Below, one piece after another: positions 1 to 6,335 of a stretch of DNA of 7,474 nt. Both the position numbers and the translations under genes were made by a program. The DNA comes from a bacterium HR12. Its GTDB lineage: Bacteria > Actinomycetota > UBA4738 > HRBIN12. The notes beneath the pieces were generated by a model. That model was given only the letters and a program-made list of their open reading frames with translations. It was not told the DNA's origin and did no database searches. Position 1 is the first letter of the stretch. Each line of letters begins with the position of its first letter. The stretch is from assembly GCA_002898915.1 (NCBI GenBank), contig BEHO01000048.1, forward strand, positions 1-7,474. The letters are read 5' to 3'.

Positions 1-5
1 CGACG

Positions 6-75
6 CTCCGTTCCTGGGGCGGTCGTGCGGGGAGGCGGCAGGAGCACGCGGCGGCACAGGCCGCCGGTACCGCCC
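6..75 (-). promoter_or_regulatory. Riboswitch expression platform and leader of an off-window gene
   Basis: Downstream of the aptamer, 69-75 (accgccc) can pair with 17-23 (gggcggt). This encloses an inner hairpin of seven G-C pairs (49-55 with 60-66, loop acag). No U-tract follows, so a rho-independent terminator is not supported and control at translation is more likely. The minus strand then reads AGGAACGGAG ending at base 6, a plausible ribosome binding site for a start codon just past the left edge. GGGAG in the 3' end of the aptamer could alternatively pair with CTCCC (minus strand, near 29-34). This is structure by eye, not by energy calculation. Confidence 0.5.
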
Positions 76-196
76 GTCCTCTCCCATCCCGACTCTCACG
101 GTCGGTCCCGGAGTTCCACCGGGTCCACCCCCACGTGGCTCGCGGGGGGTCGCGGACTGTCACCGCCGGTGGGGACTTGCACCCCGCCCCGAAGAC
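76..196 (-). ncRNA. FMN riboswitch (RFN element)
   Basis: On the minus strand the conserved blocks of the flavin mononucleotide aptamer appear in order: CTTCGGGGC (194-186), GGGTG then AAGTCCCC, ACCGGCGGTGA, AGTCCGCGA, the CCCGG/CCGGG arm, GACCGACCGTGAGAGTC and GGATGGGAGAGGAC. P1 closes by GTCTTC (196-191) pairing with GAGGAC (81-76), six pairs including one G-T. It senses FMN and typically turns off riboflavin synthesis or transport genes by terminating transcription or hiding the ribosome binding site. It points left, so the controlled gene starts just beyond base 1. A ribD, ribE or ribBA-type gene is the usual occupant, but none is visible here. Identification of the aptamer is secure. Confidence 0.95.
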
Positions 197-203
197 AGGC
201 TTC

Positions 204-226
204 CGAGCGCCCAGTATAGGCGCTCG
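204..226. repeat. Perfect inverted repeat, 8-bp arms, 7-nt loop
   Basis: cgagcgcc (204-211) pairs with ggcgctcg (219-226) around cagtata. It lies between the response regulator and the riboswitch. As RNA it is a strong GC hairpin, but no U-run follows on the minus strand, so a classic intrinsic terminator is not supported. Alternatives are a factor-dependent or I-shaped terminator for the upstream operon, or a DNA operator over the promoter of the riboswitch transcript. Confidence 0.6.
213..218 (-). promoter_or_regulatory. Possible -10 box for the riboswitch transcript
   Basis: TATACT on the minus strand matches five of six bases of the TATAAT consensus and is a rare AT-rich hexamer in this GC-rich region. 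It would start transcription near 204-207, about ten bases before the riboswitch. No convincing -35 box is seen at the usual spacing (236-241 reads CCGCCG), so this is tentative. Confidence 0.4.
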
Positions 227-257
227 CGACCCGAACGGCGGGGCCTCCCGACCTCGC

Positions 258-279
258 CTACGTGCCGGCTACGTGCCGG
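258..279. repeat. 11-bp perfect tandem duplication at a stop codon
   Basis: ctacgtgccgg occurs at 258-268 and again at 269-279. The second copy holds the last codons and TAG of the response regulator; the first copy repeats the Gly-Thr-stop text just downstream, so protein length is unaffected. It looks like a recent slippage duplication. Confidence 0.9.
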
Positions 280-1201
280 CGCGGCGGTCGATGGCGTAGC
301 TCGAGCACGCCTGGCGCTTGGCGAACTGCTTCATCTCGGTGGCCACGGCGACGGCCTCGCCGTAGTGGGCGAACGTGCGCACCGCCGTGGTGGCGATCCC
401 CACCGAGATGGCGGCCAGCGGGAGCCGCTGGAGGACCCCCTTCCGGTCCTCGACCTCGACGTAGCCGCGCTCGACGTCCTCGGGATCGTAGAACCGGTGG
501 ACCTGGGCGTCGAAGCGCTCGACGATCCGCTTCGCGATGGGCTCGGCGACGTCGGGCGGCACGATGGCCACGAAGTCGTCGCCTCCGACGTGGCCGACGA
601 AGCCCTCCGAGCCGGCGAGCTCCACCACCGAGTCCTGGATGATGCGGGCCGTGGCCTGGATCAGCCGGTCGCCGCGGACGAAGCCCTTCTGGTCGTTGTA
701 GGCCTTGAAGTTGTCGAGGTCGCAGTAGAGGACGGCGAAGGGGCGTCGCTCGCGCACCATCCGCTCGATCTCCTCCTGGATCCGGATGTTGCCGGGCAGC
801 CCCGTGAGCGGCGAGAGGTTCCGCATCTCCTTGGCCCGCCGGAGCGTCCCCTTCACCCGGGCGAGGAGCTCGATGGGGTCGAAGGGCTTGATGATGTAGT
901 CGTCGGCCCCGGCCGTCAGTCCGAGGACCTTGTCGGTGGACAGGGCCTTGGCCGTCAGCATGATGATCGAGGTGTTCGCCGTCTGCGGGTTGCGACGCAG
1001 GCGCTGGGCGACCTCGAACCCGTCGATCCGCGGCATCATCACGTCGAGGAGCACGAGGTCGGGCCGGAGCTGCATCGCCATCTCCAGGGCCTGCTCGCCG
1101 TCGGAGGCCACGGCCACCTCGTAGCCGGCGCTGCGGAGGTTCACCTCCACGAAGCGCGCGATGTCGGGGTCGTCGTCGACGACGAGGATCGTCTCCGGCA
1201 T
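269..1201 (-). CDS. Response regulator with REC and GGDEF domains (probable diguanylate cyclase)
   Basis: This is a 310-residue two-domain regulator. The receiver domain (1-122) has the acidic pocket Asp9-Asp11, phosphoacceptor Asp53 in LLDVMMP, Thr83 and Lys105 in IIKPFD. It joins directly to a GGDEF domain that begins LSPLTGLPGN (129-138). Metal ligand Asp161 in DLDNFKAYND, substrate-contact Asn169 and Asp178 (GFVRGD), and the signature GGDDF (206-210) are present. The signature has Asp in place of the fourth-position Glu, and the RxxD inhibitory site is not seen upstream of it. c-di-GMP synthesis is the likely output, with activity uncertain because of that substitution. Asp178 argues against the Ser-bearing 'Hypr' cGAMP type. 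The ATG at 1201 is preceded by GGAGGGGAGGG (1206-1216) and overlaps the rpe stop, so the two are probably translationally coupled; upstream codons in this frame belong to an rpe shadow. No histidine kinase is in the window. The gene ends in TAG inside an 11-bp tandem duplication. Confidence 0.93.
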   Translation of the reverse strand: MPETILVVDDDPDIARFVEVNLRSAGYEVAVASDGEQALEMAMQLRPDLVLLDVMMPRIDGFEVAQRLRRNPQTANTSIIMLTAKALSTDKVLGLTAGADDYIIKPFDPIELLARVKGTLRRAKEMRNLSPLTGLPGNIRIQEEIERMVRERRPFAVLYCDLDNFKAYNDQKGFVRGDRLIQATARIIQDSVVELAGSEGFVGHVGGDDFVAIVPPDVAEPIAKRIVERFDAQVHRFYDPEDVERGYVEVEDRKGVLQRLPLAAISVGIATTAVRTFAHYGEAVAVATEMKQFAKRQACSSYAIDRRAGT

Positions 1202-1860
1202 CAGGCCCTCCCCTCCGCGATCGCCTTCAGCTCCCGGGCCACGGCCGCGGGGTCCTCGGCCTGGTAGATCGCCGAGGCCGCGATGAGCACGGTGGCGCCG
1301 GCCTCGATGCAGCGCCGCGCGTTCTCGAGCTTCACGCCGCCGTCGATCTGGACGTCGGGACTGAGGCCCCGGCGGTCGAGCTCGGCGCGGACCGCCTCCA
1401 GCTTCGGGAGGGCCTCCGGCATGAACCGTTGTCCGGCCCACCCGGGGTACACGCTCATCACCATGACGTCGTCGAGCTCCTCCAGGTAGGGGAAGAGCGC
1501 CTCGACCGGGGTGGGCGGGCTCACGGTCATGCCCACCCGCATCCCCGCATCCCGCGCCTTGCGGATCACGGGGGCCGGGTCCTCCACCGCCTCGATGTGG
1601 AACGAGACGACGTCCATCCCCGCCTGGGCGAGCGCATCGAACTGCGACTCCGGCGCGTCCACCATCAGGTGGCCGTGGAGCACCAGCGGGGTGCAGGGCC
1701 GCAGGGAGCGGACCAGCACCCCGCCGAAGGTGATCGGCGGGGCGAAGTGGCCGTCCATGACGTCGACGTGGATAGCGTCGGCGTACGGCTCCACCAGCTT
1801 GACCTGATCGGCCAGGTGCGCGAGGTCCGCCGACAGGATCGAGACCGAGAGCTTCCCCAT
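1201..1860 (-). CDS. rpe: Ribulose-phosphate 3-epimerase
   Basis: Rpe interconverts D-ribulose 5-phosphate and D-xylulose 5-phosphate (pentose phosphate or Calvin-type pathways) in a metal-dependent TIM barrel. The 219-residue length is normal. Visible motifs: SILSAD (7-12), HVDVMDGHF with metal ligands His31 and Asp33, HLMV with His64, SFHIEA (86-91), the loop MSVYPGWAGQRF (135-146) and QIDGGV with Asp173 (metal ligand and catalytic). Two phosphate-loop positions differ from the common sequence: NPGFGGQ is YPGWAGQ here, and VAGSAIF is IAASAIY. A related epimerase acting on another sugar phosphate, such as allulose 6-phosphate, cannot be excluded. The ATG at 1860 has an AGGA ten bases upstream that overlaps the rsmB stop. 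Its TGA overlaps the ATG of the next gene (TGATG). The nearby riboflavin riboswitch is of interest because ribulose 5-phosphate is also a riboflavin precursor. Confidence 0.93.
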   Translation of the reverse strand: MGKLSVSILSADLAHLADQVKLVEPYADAIHVDVMDGHFAPPITFGGVLVRSLRPCTPLVLHGHLMVDAPESQFDALAQAGMDVVSFHIEAVEDPAPVIRKARDAGMRVGMTVSPPTPVEALFPYLEELDDVMVMSVYPGWAGQRFMPEALPKLEAVRAELDRRGLSPDVQIDGGVKLENARRCIEAGATVLIAASAIYQAEDPAAVARELKAIAEGRA

Positions 1861-1872
1861 CGCGGCGTCATC

Positions 1873-3195
1873 CTACTTCCGGGGAGCCGTCACATTCCGG
1901 AAGGCGGCGATGAACATCCCGTCGCAGCCGTGGCGGTGGGGCCACAGCCGGAGCCGCTCGGCGGAGCCGTCCGGTCCGGGAACGGGCTCCGGCGCGAGCT
2001 CCGGCCGCCGCTCGAGGAGCGCGTCGCACACGCCGTCCGTCTCGGCCCGGGGGAACGTGCAGACCGAGTAGACCAGCCGTCCCCCGGGGGCGAGGAGCTC
2101 GGCCGTGGCCGCGAGGATGCCGACCTGGAGGTCCGCCAGGCGGGGGAGCTCGGCCGGCTCCGCCCGCCACAGGAGCTCGGGACGCCGCCGGGCCGCCCCG
2201 AGGCCCGAGCACGGGGCGTCCACGAGGGCTCGGTCGAACCCGGCCCGCAGCGCCGGGCGGCGGCCGTCCTGGACGAGCACCGCTGCGCGGACGCCGAGCC
2301 GCTCGCAGGTCCGCACGACCAGTCGCGCCCGGCTCGGAGCCACGTCGGCGGCGACGACCAGGCCGGCGGGCCCCACCAGGCACGCGACGTGACCGGTCTT
2401 GCCCCCCGGCCCCGCGCAGGCGTCGAGGACCCGCTCCCCCGCCCGCGGGTCGAGGGCCGCCACCACCAGCACCGAGGCCGGGTCCTGCACCGCAAACCAA
2501 CCCTCGGCGAACCCCGGCAGCTCGGCGGGCGCCCCGTGCTCGAGGAGGAGACAGTCGGGGTGGAGGGGGCTCCGTTCGACGCCGACCCCGGCGGCGCGCA
2601 GGGCCTCCTCGACCGCCTCCGGGCTCGCCCGGCACCGGTTCGCGCGCAGGCCCACCCGCGCCGGCGCGGCCAGGGCGAGGGCGGCGGCCTCGACCTCCTC
2701 GGACGGGAGGAGGGCTCGGAGCTCCGCCACCGCCCAGGGGGCGAGCCCCGAGCGGGCCGAGATCGCCTCGTCCCCCTCGCCCGCGGGCGCCTCCGGCGGC
2801 GAGGCGGCCAGGCGGCGCAGGACGGCGTTCACGAGCCCGCGCCGACGCGCGGACACCAGGCCGACGGTCTCGGACACCGCGGCGTGGGCCGGGATCCGGG
2901 TCCGGAGCAGCTGGTACGCGCCCAGGCGGAGCGCCGCCCGGGCCTCGGCCGGGGCCTCCGCGAGCGGGCGGTTCAGGAGGGGCGCGAGCGCCCGGTCGAG
3001 CGCCGGGAGGTGGCGGATCGTGCCGTAGGCGAGCTCGGTGGCGAGGGCCGCCTCCCGCCCCGTCAGGCCGGTCCGGGCGAGCGCCGCGCGCAGGGCGAGG
3101 TTCGAGTAGGCGCCCTCTTCGGCGACCCGGCGGACCACCTCGAGGGCCACGGATCGGGCCGTCGACGGGGCGCGCCGGCGTCGTCCTTCGCTCAC
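1873..3195 (-). CDS. rsmB: 16S rRNA (cytosine-967-C5)-methyltransferase RsmB/Sun
   Basis: RsmB methylates C967 of 16S rRNA with SAM. The 440-residue length fits the family. The N-terminal part (about 10-130: ALEVVRRVAEEGAYSNLAL, ELAYGTIRHLPALDRAL, AALRLGAYQLL, RRRGLVNAVLRRL) is the NusB-like RNA-binding domain. The C-terminal part is the Rossmann methyltransferase: SAM motif I DACAGPGGKT (258-267), DAPCSGLG with Cys329 (the release cysteine of RNA m5C enzymes), YSVCTF with nucleophile Cys379 (family usually YSTCS), and a closing HGCDGMFIAAF (422-432; family usually HGTDGFF). The start is GTG at 3195, overlapping the fmt stop as GTGA, so translation is probably coupled; the Shine-Dalgarno sequence is weak. 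The frame stays open far upstream, over fmt and def, but only because of high GC content. SAM could come from metK in the same cluster. It stops with TAG, 12 nt before rpe. Confidence 0.96.
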   Translation of the reverse strand: MSEGRRRRAPSTARSVALEVVRRVAEEGAYSNLALRAALARTGLTGREAALATELAYGTIRHLPALDRALAPLLNRPLAEAPAEARAALRLGAYQLLRTRIPAHAAVSETVGLVSARRRGLVNAVLRRLAASPPEAPAGEGDEAISARSGLAPWAVAELRALLPSEEVEAAALALAAPARVGLRANRCRASPEAVEEALRAAGVGVERSPLHPDCLLLEHGAPAELPGFAEGWFAVQDPASVLVVAALDPRAGERVLDACAGPGGKTGHVACLVGPAGLVVAADVAPSRARLVVRTCERLGVRAAVLVQDGRRPALRAGFDRALVDAPCSGLGAARRRPELLWRAEPAELPRLADLQVGILAATAELLAPGGRLVYSVCTFPRAETDGVCDALLERRPELAPEPVPGPDGSAERLRLWPHRHGCDGMFIAAFRNVTAPRK

Positions 3196-4109
3196 CCGAG
3201 GCGCTCGCCGAGCTGCGGCCGGTAGCCGTTCACGAAGTCCCTGGCGTCCATGACCCGCTTCCCGGCGGGCTGGACGAGCCTCGGCGCGAACCCGCCCTCC
3301 GCGGTCGCCACGACGAACCCGTCCTTCCGGACCTCCACGATCGTCCCCGGCTCCCCCTCGGCCGGGACCACGTCCGCGCGCAGGACCCGGAGCGGCTGAC
3401 CCCGGAAGGTGGTCGTGGCCCCGGGATCCGGCGACAGGGCCCGGACGAGGTTCACGAGCAGCCGGGCGGGGTTCGACCAGTCGAGCACGCGGTCGTCGGG
3501 CCCGAAGCGGGGGGCGAACGTGGCGAGGCTGGGGTCCTGCGGTCGGGGGGCGACCGGCCCGGCGGCGAGCAGATCCACCGTCTCCACCAGGAGCTCCGCG
3601 CCGATCTCGGCCAGGCGCGCCCCGAGCGAGCCCGCATCGTCGTCGGGCAGGATGGGGACCTCGCGCTGGAGGATGATCGGGCCGGTGTCGAGACCCTTGT
3701 CCATGAGGATCGTGGTGACCCCGGTGCGCTCCATCCCGGCGAGGAGCGCCGTCTGCACCGGGGCGGCGCCCCGCAGCTCGGGCAGGAGCGAGAAGTGGAG
3801 GTTCACCGGCGCCACGCGCGGGATGTGGAGCACCGTCGGGGGGAGGATCTCGCCGTAGGCGACGACCGCGAGCACGTCCGGCACGCTCGCCGCGAGCCGC
3901 TTGAAGCCGGGGCCGGTCTTGACCGTCTCGATCTCGGCGAGCTCGAGCCCGAGGCGGCGCGCCTCCTCCGCCACCGGCGTCGGACGCGGCTCGTTCCCCC
4001 GACCCGCGGGCTTCGGGGCTCGCGTGACGACCAGCACGACGGGGTGGCGCGAGGCCGCGAGCGCCCGGAGCGACGGCACCGACCACGCGTCGTTGCCCAG
4101 GAACGCCAC
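3192..4109 (-). CDS. fmt: Methionyl-tRNA formyltransferase
   Basis: Fmt transfers a formyl group from 10-formyltetrahydrofolate to Met-tRNAfMet, which commits the tRNA to initiation. The catalytic triad of the formyltransferase fold is present: Asn103 and His105 in PVNLHFSLLP, and Asp141 in MDKGLDTGP. The spacing N-x-H and 36 residues to Asp equals that of E. coli Fmt (108/110/146). RGAAPVQ (113-119) and the C-terminal oligonucleotide-binding domain (about 200-300, beginning near RVLDWSNPARLLVNLVRALSPDPG) are also present. The total of 305 residues is close to the usual 310-320. The start is GTG at 4109; its N-terminus (AFLGNDAWS) begins about two residues later than typical MRxVFMGT openings, and the codons before it (CTC CGC) are not ordinary starts. 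The family GTPEFA loop is GNDAWS here. It is in the same frame as def, with only one stop between them, and overlaps rsmB by GTGA at its end. Confidence 0.97.
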   Translation of the reverse strand: MAFLGNDAWSVPSLRALAASRHPVVLVVTRAPKPAGRGNEPRPTPVAEEARRLGLELAEIETVKTGPGFKRLAASVPDVLAVVAYGEILPPTVLHIPRVAPVNLHFSLLPELRGAAPVQTALLAGMERTGVTTILMDKGLDTGPIILQREVPILPDDDAGSLGARLAEIGAELLVETVDLLAAGPVAPRPQDPSLATFAPRFGPDDRVLDWSNPARLLVNLVRALSPDPGATTTFRGQPLRVLRADVVPAEGEPGTIVEVRKDGFVVATAEGGFAPRLVQPAGKRVMDARDFVNGYRPQLGERLG

Positions 4110-4136
4110 GCGGAGCGAACGCGGCTCGCCCGTGCC

Positions 4137-4643
4137 TCAGCCTCCCTGCACGCGCTTCAGCTCGAGCTCGCGGAGCTGGCGGAGCACCTCGCGCCGCCCC
4201 GCGGCATCGAGCCGATCGATGTAGAGCTTGCCGTCGAGGTGGTCCGTCTCGTGCTGGAAGATGCGGGCGAGCAGCCCCTCGGCCTCGATCTCGATCGGGC
4301 GCCCGTCCAGGTCCTGCCCCCGCAGCCGGCACCGGAGGGCGCGCCGCGTCGGGTGGAAGGGGCCGGGGATCGACAGGCAGCCCTCGTCGATCTCCTCGAA
4401 CGCATCGAGGTCGAAGAGCTCGGGGTTCGCCACGAAGCCCTGGTGCCCCTCGCCGTCGTCGTAGACGAAGAAGCGGAGCGGGATGCCCACCTGGTTGGCG
4501 GCGAGCCCCACCCCGGGGGCGGCGTGCATCGTCTCGATCATGTCCTCGACGGTGGCCCGGAGCCACGCGTCGAAGCGCTCCAGGGGTCGGCACCGCTCGC
4601 GCAGCACCGGATCCCCCAGGGTCCTGATCTGCAGGATGGCCAC
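4137..4643 (-). CDS. def: Peptide deformylase
   Basis: Def removes the formyl group from the N-terminal methionine of nascent proteins at the ribosome, using a bound metal (usually Fe2+ or Zn2+). All three family motifs are intact: motif 1 GVGLAANQ (44-51), motif 2 EGCLS (87-91, metal ligand Cys89) and motif 3 QHETDHLDG (130-138, ligands His131 and His135, catalytic Glu132). At 168 residues the length is normal. The start chosen is GTG at 4643, giving (M)AILQIRTLGDPVLR, the usual beginning of the family. AGGAGG at 4651-4656 lies 7 nt upstream of it, whereas it is only 1 nt from the alternative ATG at 4649 (two residues longer). That Shine-Dalgarno sequence overlaps the priA stop, so priA and def are probably coupled. 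fmt follows 27 nt after the stop, the classic def-fmt pairing. Confidence in identity is very high; the start choice is moderately sure. Confidence 0.97.
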   Translation of the reverse strand: MAILQIRTLGDPVLRERCRPLERFDAWLRATVEDMIETMHAAPGVGLAANQVGIPLRFFVYDDGEGHQGFVANPELFDLDAFEEIDEGCLSIPGPFHPTRRALRCRLRGQDLDGRPIEIEAEGLLARIFQHETDHLDGKLYIDRLDAAGRREVLRQLRELELKRVQGG

Positions 4644-4650
4644 CCCCATC

Positions 4651-4656
4651 CCTCCT
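4651..4656 (-). promoter_or_regulatory. Shine-Dalgarno sequence of def, decides the start
   Basis: AGGAGG on the minus strand overlaps the last base of the priA TGA. It is 7 nt from GTG at 4643 but only 1 nt from ATG at 4649, which favours the GTG start. Confidence 0.7.
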
Positions 4657-6335
4657 CACAGGTGGGGCTCCGCCTCCACCCGCGTGACGATCCCCCGCTC
4701 GGCCAAGGACCGCGCCAGCCGCCCGAAGGCGGGGACGCGGGCGAGCTCGAGCGCGAGCAAGCATACCGTCGCCGCCCCCGAGCCCGAGACGAGGAGGGTG
4801 GTCGGGTCGAGGGCCCGCAGGTGCTCGACGAGCTCGGCGGACCCGAGGACCCGGAAGACGGCGGAGCCGACCGGGAAACCCGCGGCCGCGCGCCGCGCGG
4901 CCTCGGCTCGGTGGAGGCGCTCGGGCCGCCCGGTGACCAGCGCCTGGACCGCGGGATCGTTCGGACGGCGGGTCTGCACGATGACCCGACCCGAGGGCCT
5001 GGCCCAGGCCGCGGCCTCGAACCACGTGGCGACGGCCCGCTCGAGGGCGGAGAGCCCGGGGCGGCGGGCGGCGAGATCGGCGTCGAGGATCCCGACGAGG
5101 TCCAGGCCGAGGGGTCCGAGGTCCTTCACCGCCTCGACCCCACCGACGAGCACCTCGGCGGGGCCGGGCGCGCGCGGCCGATCCCCGGGCGCGATGCGCG
5201 CCACCGGCACCTGGGCCACGCCGCGGGCCCACTCCTCCACCCGTTCAGCCCCCCCGCGGACGACCCCGAAGTCGGCCGCGCCGCACCCGGCGCACCGGCC
5301 CTCCGCCCCGCAGACGGCGCAGCGCACCGCGCCGGCCTGGCGGCGCAGCACCCCCCCGCAGCCGGCGCAGGCCGCCGGCTCCCCGCAGGCGCGGCAGACG
5401 CGGGCGATCCCGTACCCGGGCAGGGGCTCGTACAGGAACGCGCGTCGGGCGCTCCGCAGGGCCGCCACGAGCCTGGGCGCCCGGCCCTCGGGGCCCGGCG
5501 CGACCACCTCCACCGGGGGCCAGCGGCGGCCCCTCGGCTCGACGAGGACCGCCCCGAGGATCGAGGACTCCACCGAGGGATAGAGGGCCGCGGCGACCGC
5601 CACCGCCCCCTCGATCCGCGCCCGCGCCAGCGCGACGTCCCGGACGTGGTGGTAGGGGGCGCGCTCCTCGCGGTGGCGCGCGTGGCTCTCGCGCGAGACG
5701 TAGAGCAGGCCGAGCTCCGGGAGGGGCGCGAACACGGCGGGGCGGGTGCCGACGACGACCCGGTACCGGCCGGCGGCGATCTCGAGCCACGTCCGGTACC
5801 GCGATCGGCGGTCGCCGCCCAGGAACAGGGCCACCTCGGAGCCGAAGGCCTCGAGGACCGCCGCGGCCGTGGCCGGGAGCGGGTCCGCCTCCGGGACGAT
5901 GAGGATCGCCCGCCGCCCCCCCGCGAGCGCCTCCCCCACGCACGCCACGGCGAGGCGCTGCTCGTCCTCCGGGGCCGGGCGCAGCACGAACGCGCCGGCG
6001 CCGCCCCGCAGCGCGTCGATCAGGCGCCCGGCGTTCACGTACGACGCGAGCGGACCGACCGGGGCCCCCGCGGCGACGGCTCCCCCGGAGGCGGGGGCGA
6101 CCGGGGCCCCGGGCCGAGCGCCGGAGGCCGGGGGAGCGGAGCGCACCCCACGCGGGTGGGGCCCACCGAGCGCCTCCTCCTCCGCGGCGACACGGGGCGG
6201 GACCATGGCGCCCAGCACGGCGGCGAGGGGAGCCACGTAGCGCTCCGAGATCCAGCGGGCGAGCGCGAGCCGACGCTCGTCGAAGAAGCGGACGGGCGAG
6301 AGCACCCGACGCACGGGCAGGACGCGCTCCGGCAC
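4656..6335 (-). CDS. priA: PriA main part (primosomal protein N'), helicase motifs degenerate
   Basis: PriA reloads the replicative helicase at stalled forks. This 559-codon frame begins with GTG immediately after the TAG. It continues the N-terminal domain (VLPVRRVLSPV), then a winged-helix-like block (FFDERRLALARWISERYVAPLAAVLGAMVPP, about 17-47) and an Ala/Pro/Gly-rich linker (about 57-95). PriA blocks that survive: LIVPE (145-149), VVGTRPAVFAPL (194-205), PYHHVRDVALARA (227-239), GAERVEEW (362-369), LVGILDADLAARRP (413-426), GRVIVQT (449-455). Eight cysteines (314, 317, 323, 326, 339, 342, 348, 351) in four Cys-x2-Cys pairs are the zinc-binding insertion. What is lost: Walker A (family GxTGSGKT) reads RPAPEDEQ at 119-126; the DEEH box reads SRES at 214-217; the QVAGRAGR motif is replaced by a sequence around EAAAWARP (440-447). 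An ATP-driven helicase is therefore unlikely. Actinobacterial PriA proteins show a comparable loss and may act as DNA-binding scaffolds. It ends in TGA at 4656-4658, next to def. Confidence 0.85.
   Translation of the reverse strand: MPERVLPVRRVLSPVRFFDERRLALARWISERYVAPLAAVLGAMVPPRVAAEEEALGGPHPRGVRSAPPASGARPGAPVAPASGGAVAAGAPVGPLASYVNAGRLIDALRGGAGAFVLRPAPEDEQRLAVACVGEALAGGRRAILIVPEADPLPATAAAVLEAFGSEVALFLGGDRRSRYRTWLEIAAGRYRVVVGTRPAVFAPLPELGLLYVSRESHARHREERAPYHHVRDVALARARIEGAVAVAAALYPSVESSILGAVLVEPRGRRWPPVEVVAPGPEGRAPRLVAALRSARRAFLYEPLPGYGIARVCRACGEPAACAGCGGVLRRQAGAVRCAVCGAEGRCAGCGAADFGVVRGGAERVEEWARGVAQVPVARIAPGDRPRAPGPAEVLVGGVEAVKDLGPLGLDLVGILDADLAARRPGLSALERAVATWFEAAAWARPSGRVIVQTRRPNDPAVQALVTGRPERLHRAEAARRAAAGFPVGSAVFRVLGSAELVEHLRALDPTTLLVSGSGAATVCLLALELARVPAFGRLARSLAERGIVTRVEAEPHL

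Noticed and set aside
100..196. Cobalamin or other riboswitch instead of FMN
   Set aside because: On the minus strand the ordered blocks CTTCGGGGC, ACCGGCGGTGA, AGTCCGCGA and GGATGGGAGAGG are those of the RFN element.
25..219. Small plus-strand frame over the riboswitch
   Set aside because: It is antisense to a well-conserved FMN aptamer and has no protein-like features.
1202..1441. Upstream extension of the response regulator frame
   Set aside because: It is an out-of-frame reading of rpe rich in Arg, Gly and Pro. The receiver domain begins at ATG 1201 with a strong Shine-Dalgarno sequence.
1429..3225. Long plus-strand open frame (about 600 codons) opposite rsmB and rpe
   Set aside because: Same reason: Arg/Gly/Pro-rich composition, no family resemblance, and strong motif evidence for the minus-strand genes.
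3196..5232. Upstream extension of the rsmB frame to a protein of over 1100 residues
   Set aside because: The extension is an out-of-frame reading of fmt, def and priA. RsmB starts at GTG 3195 with a normal family length.
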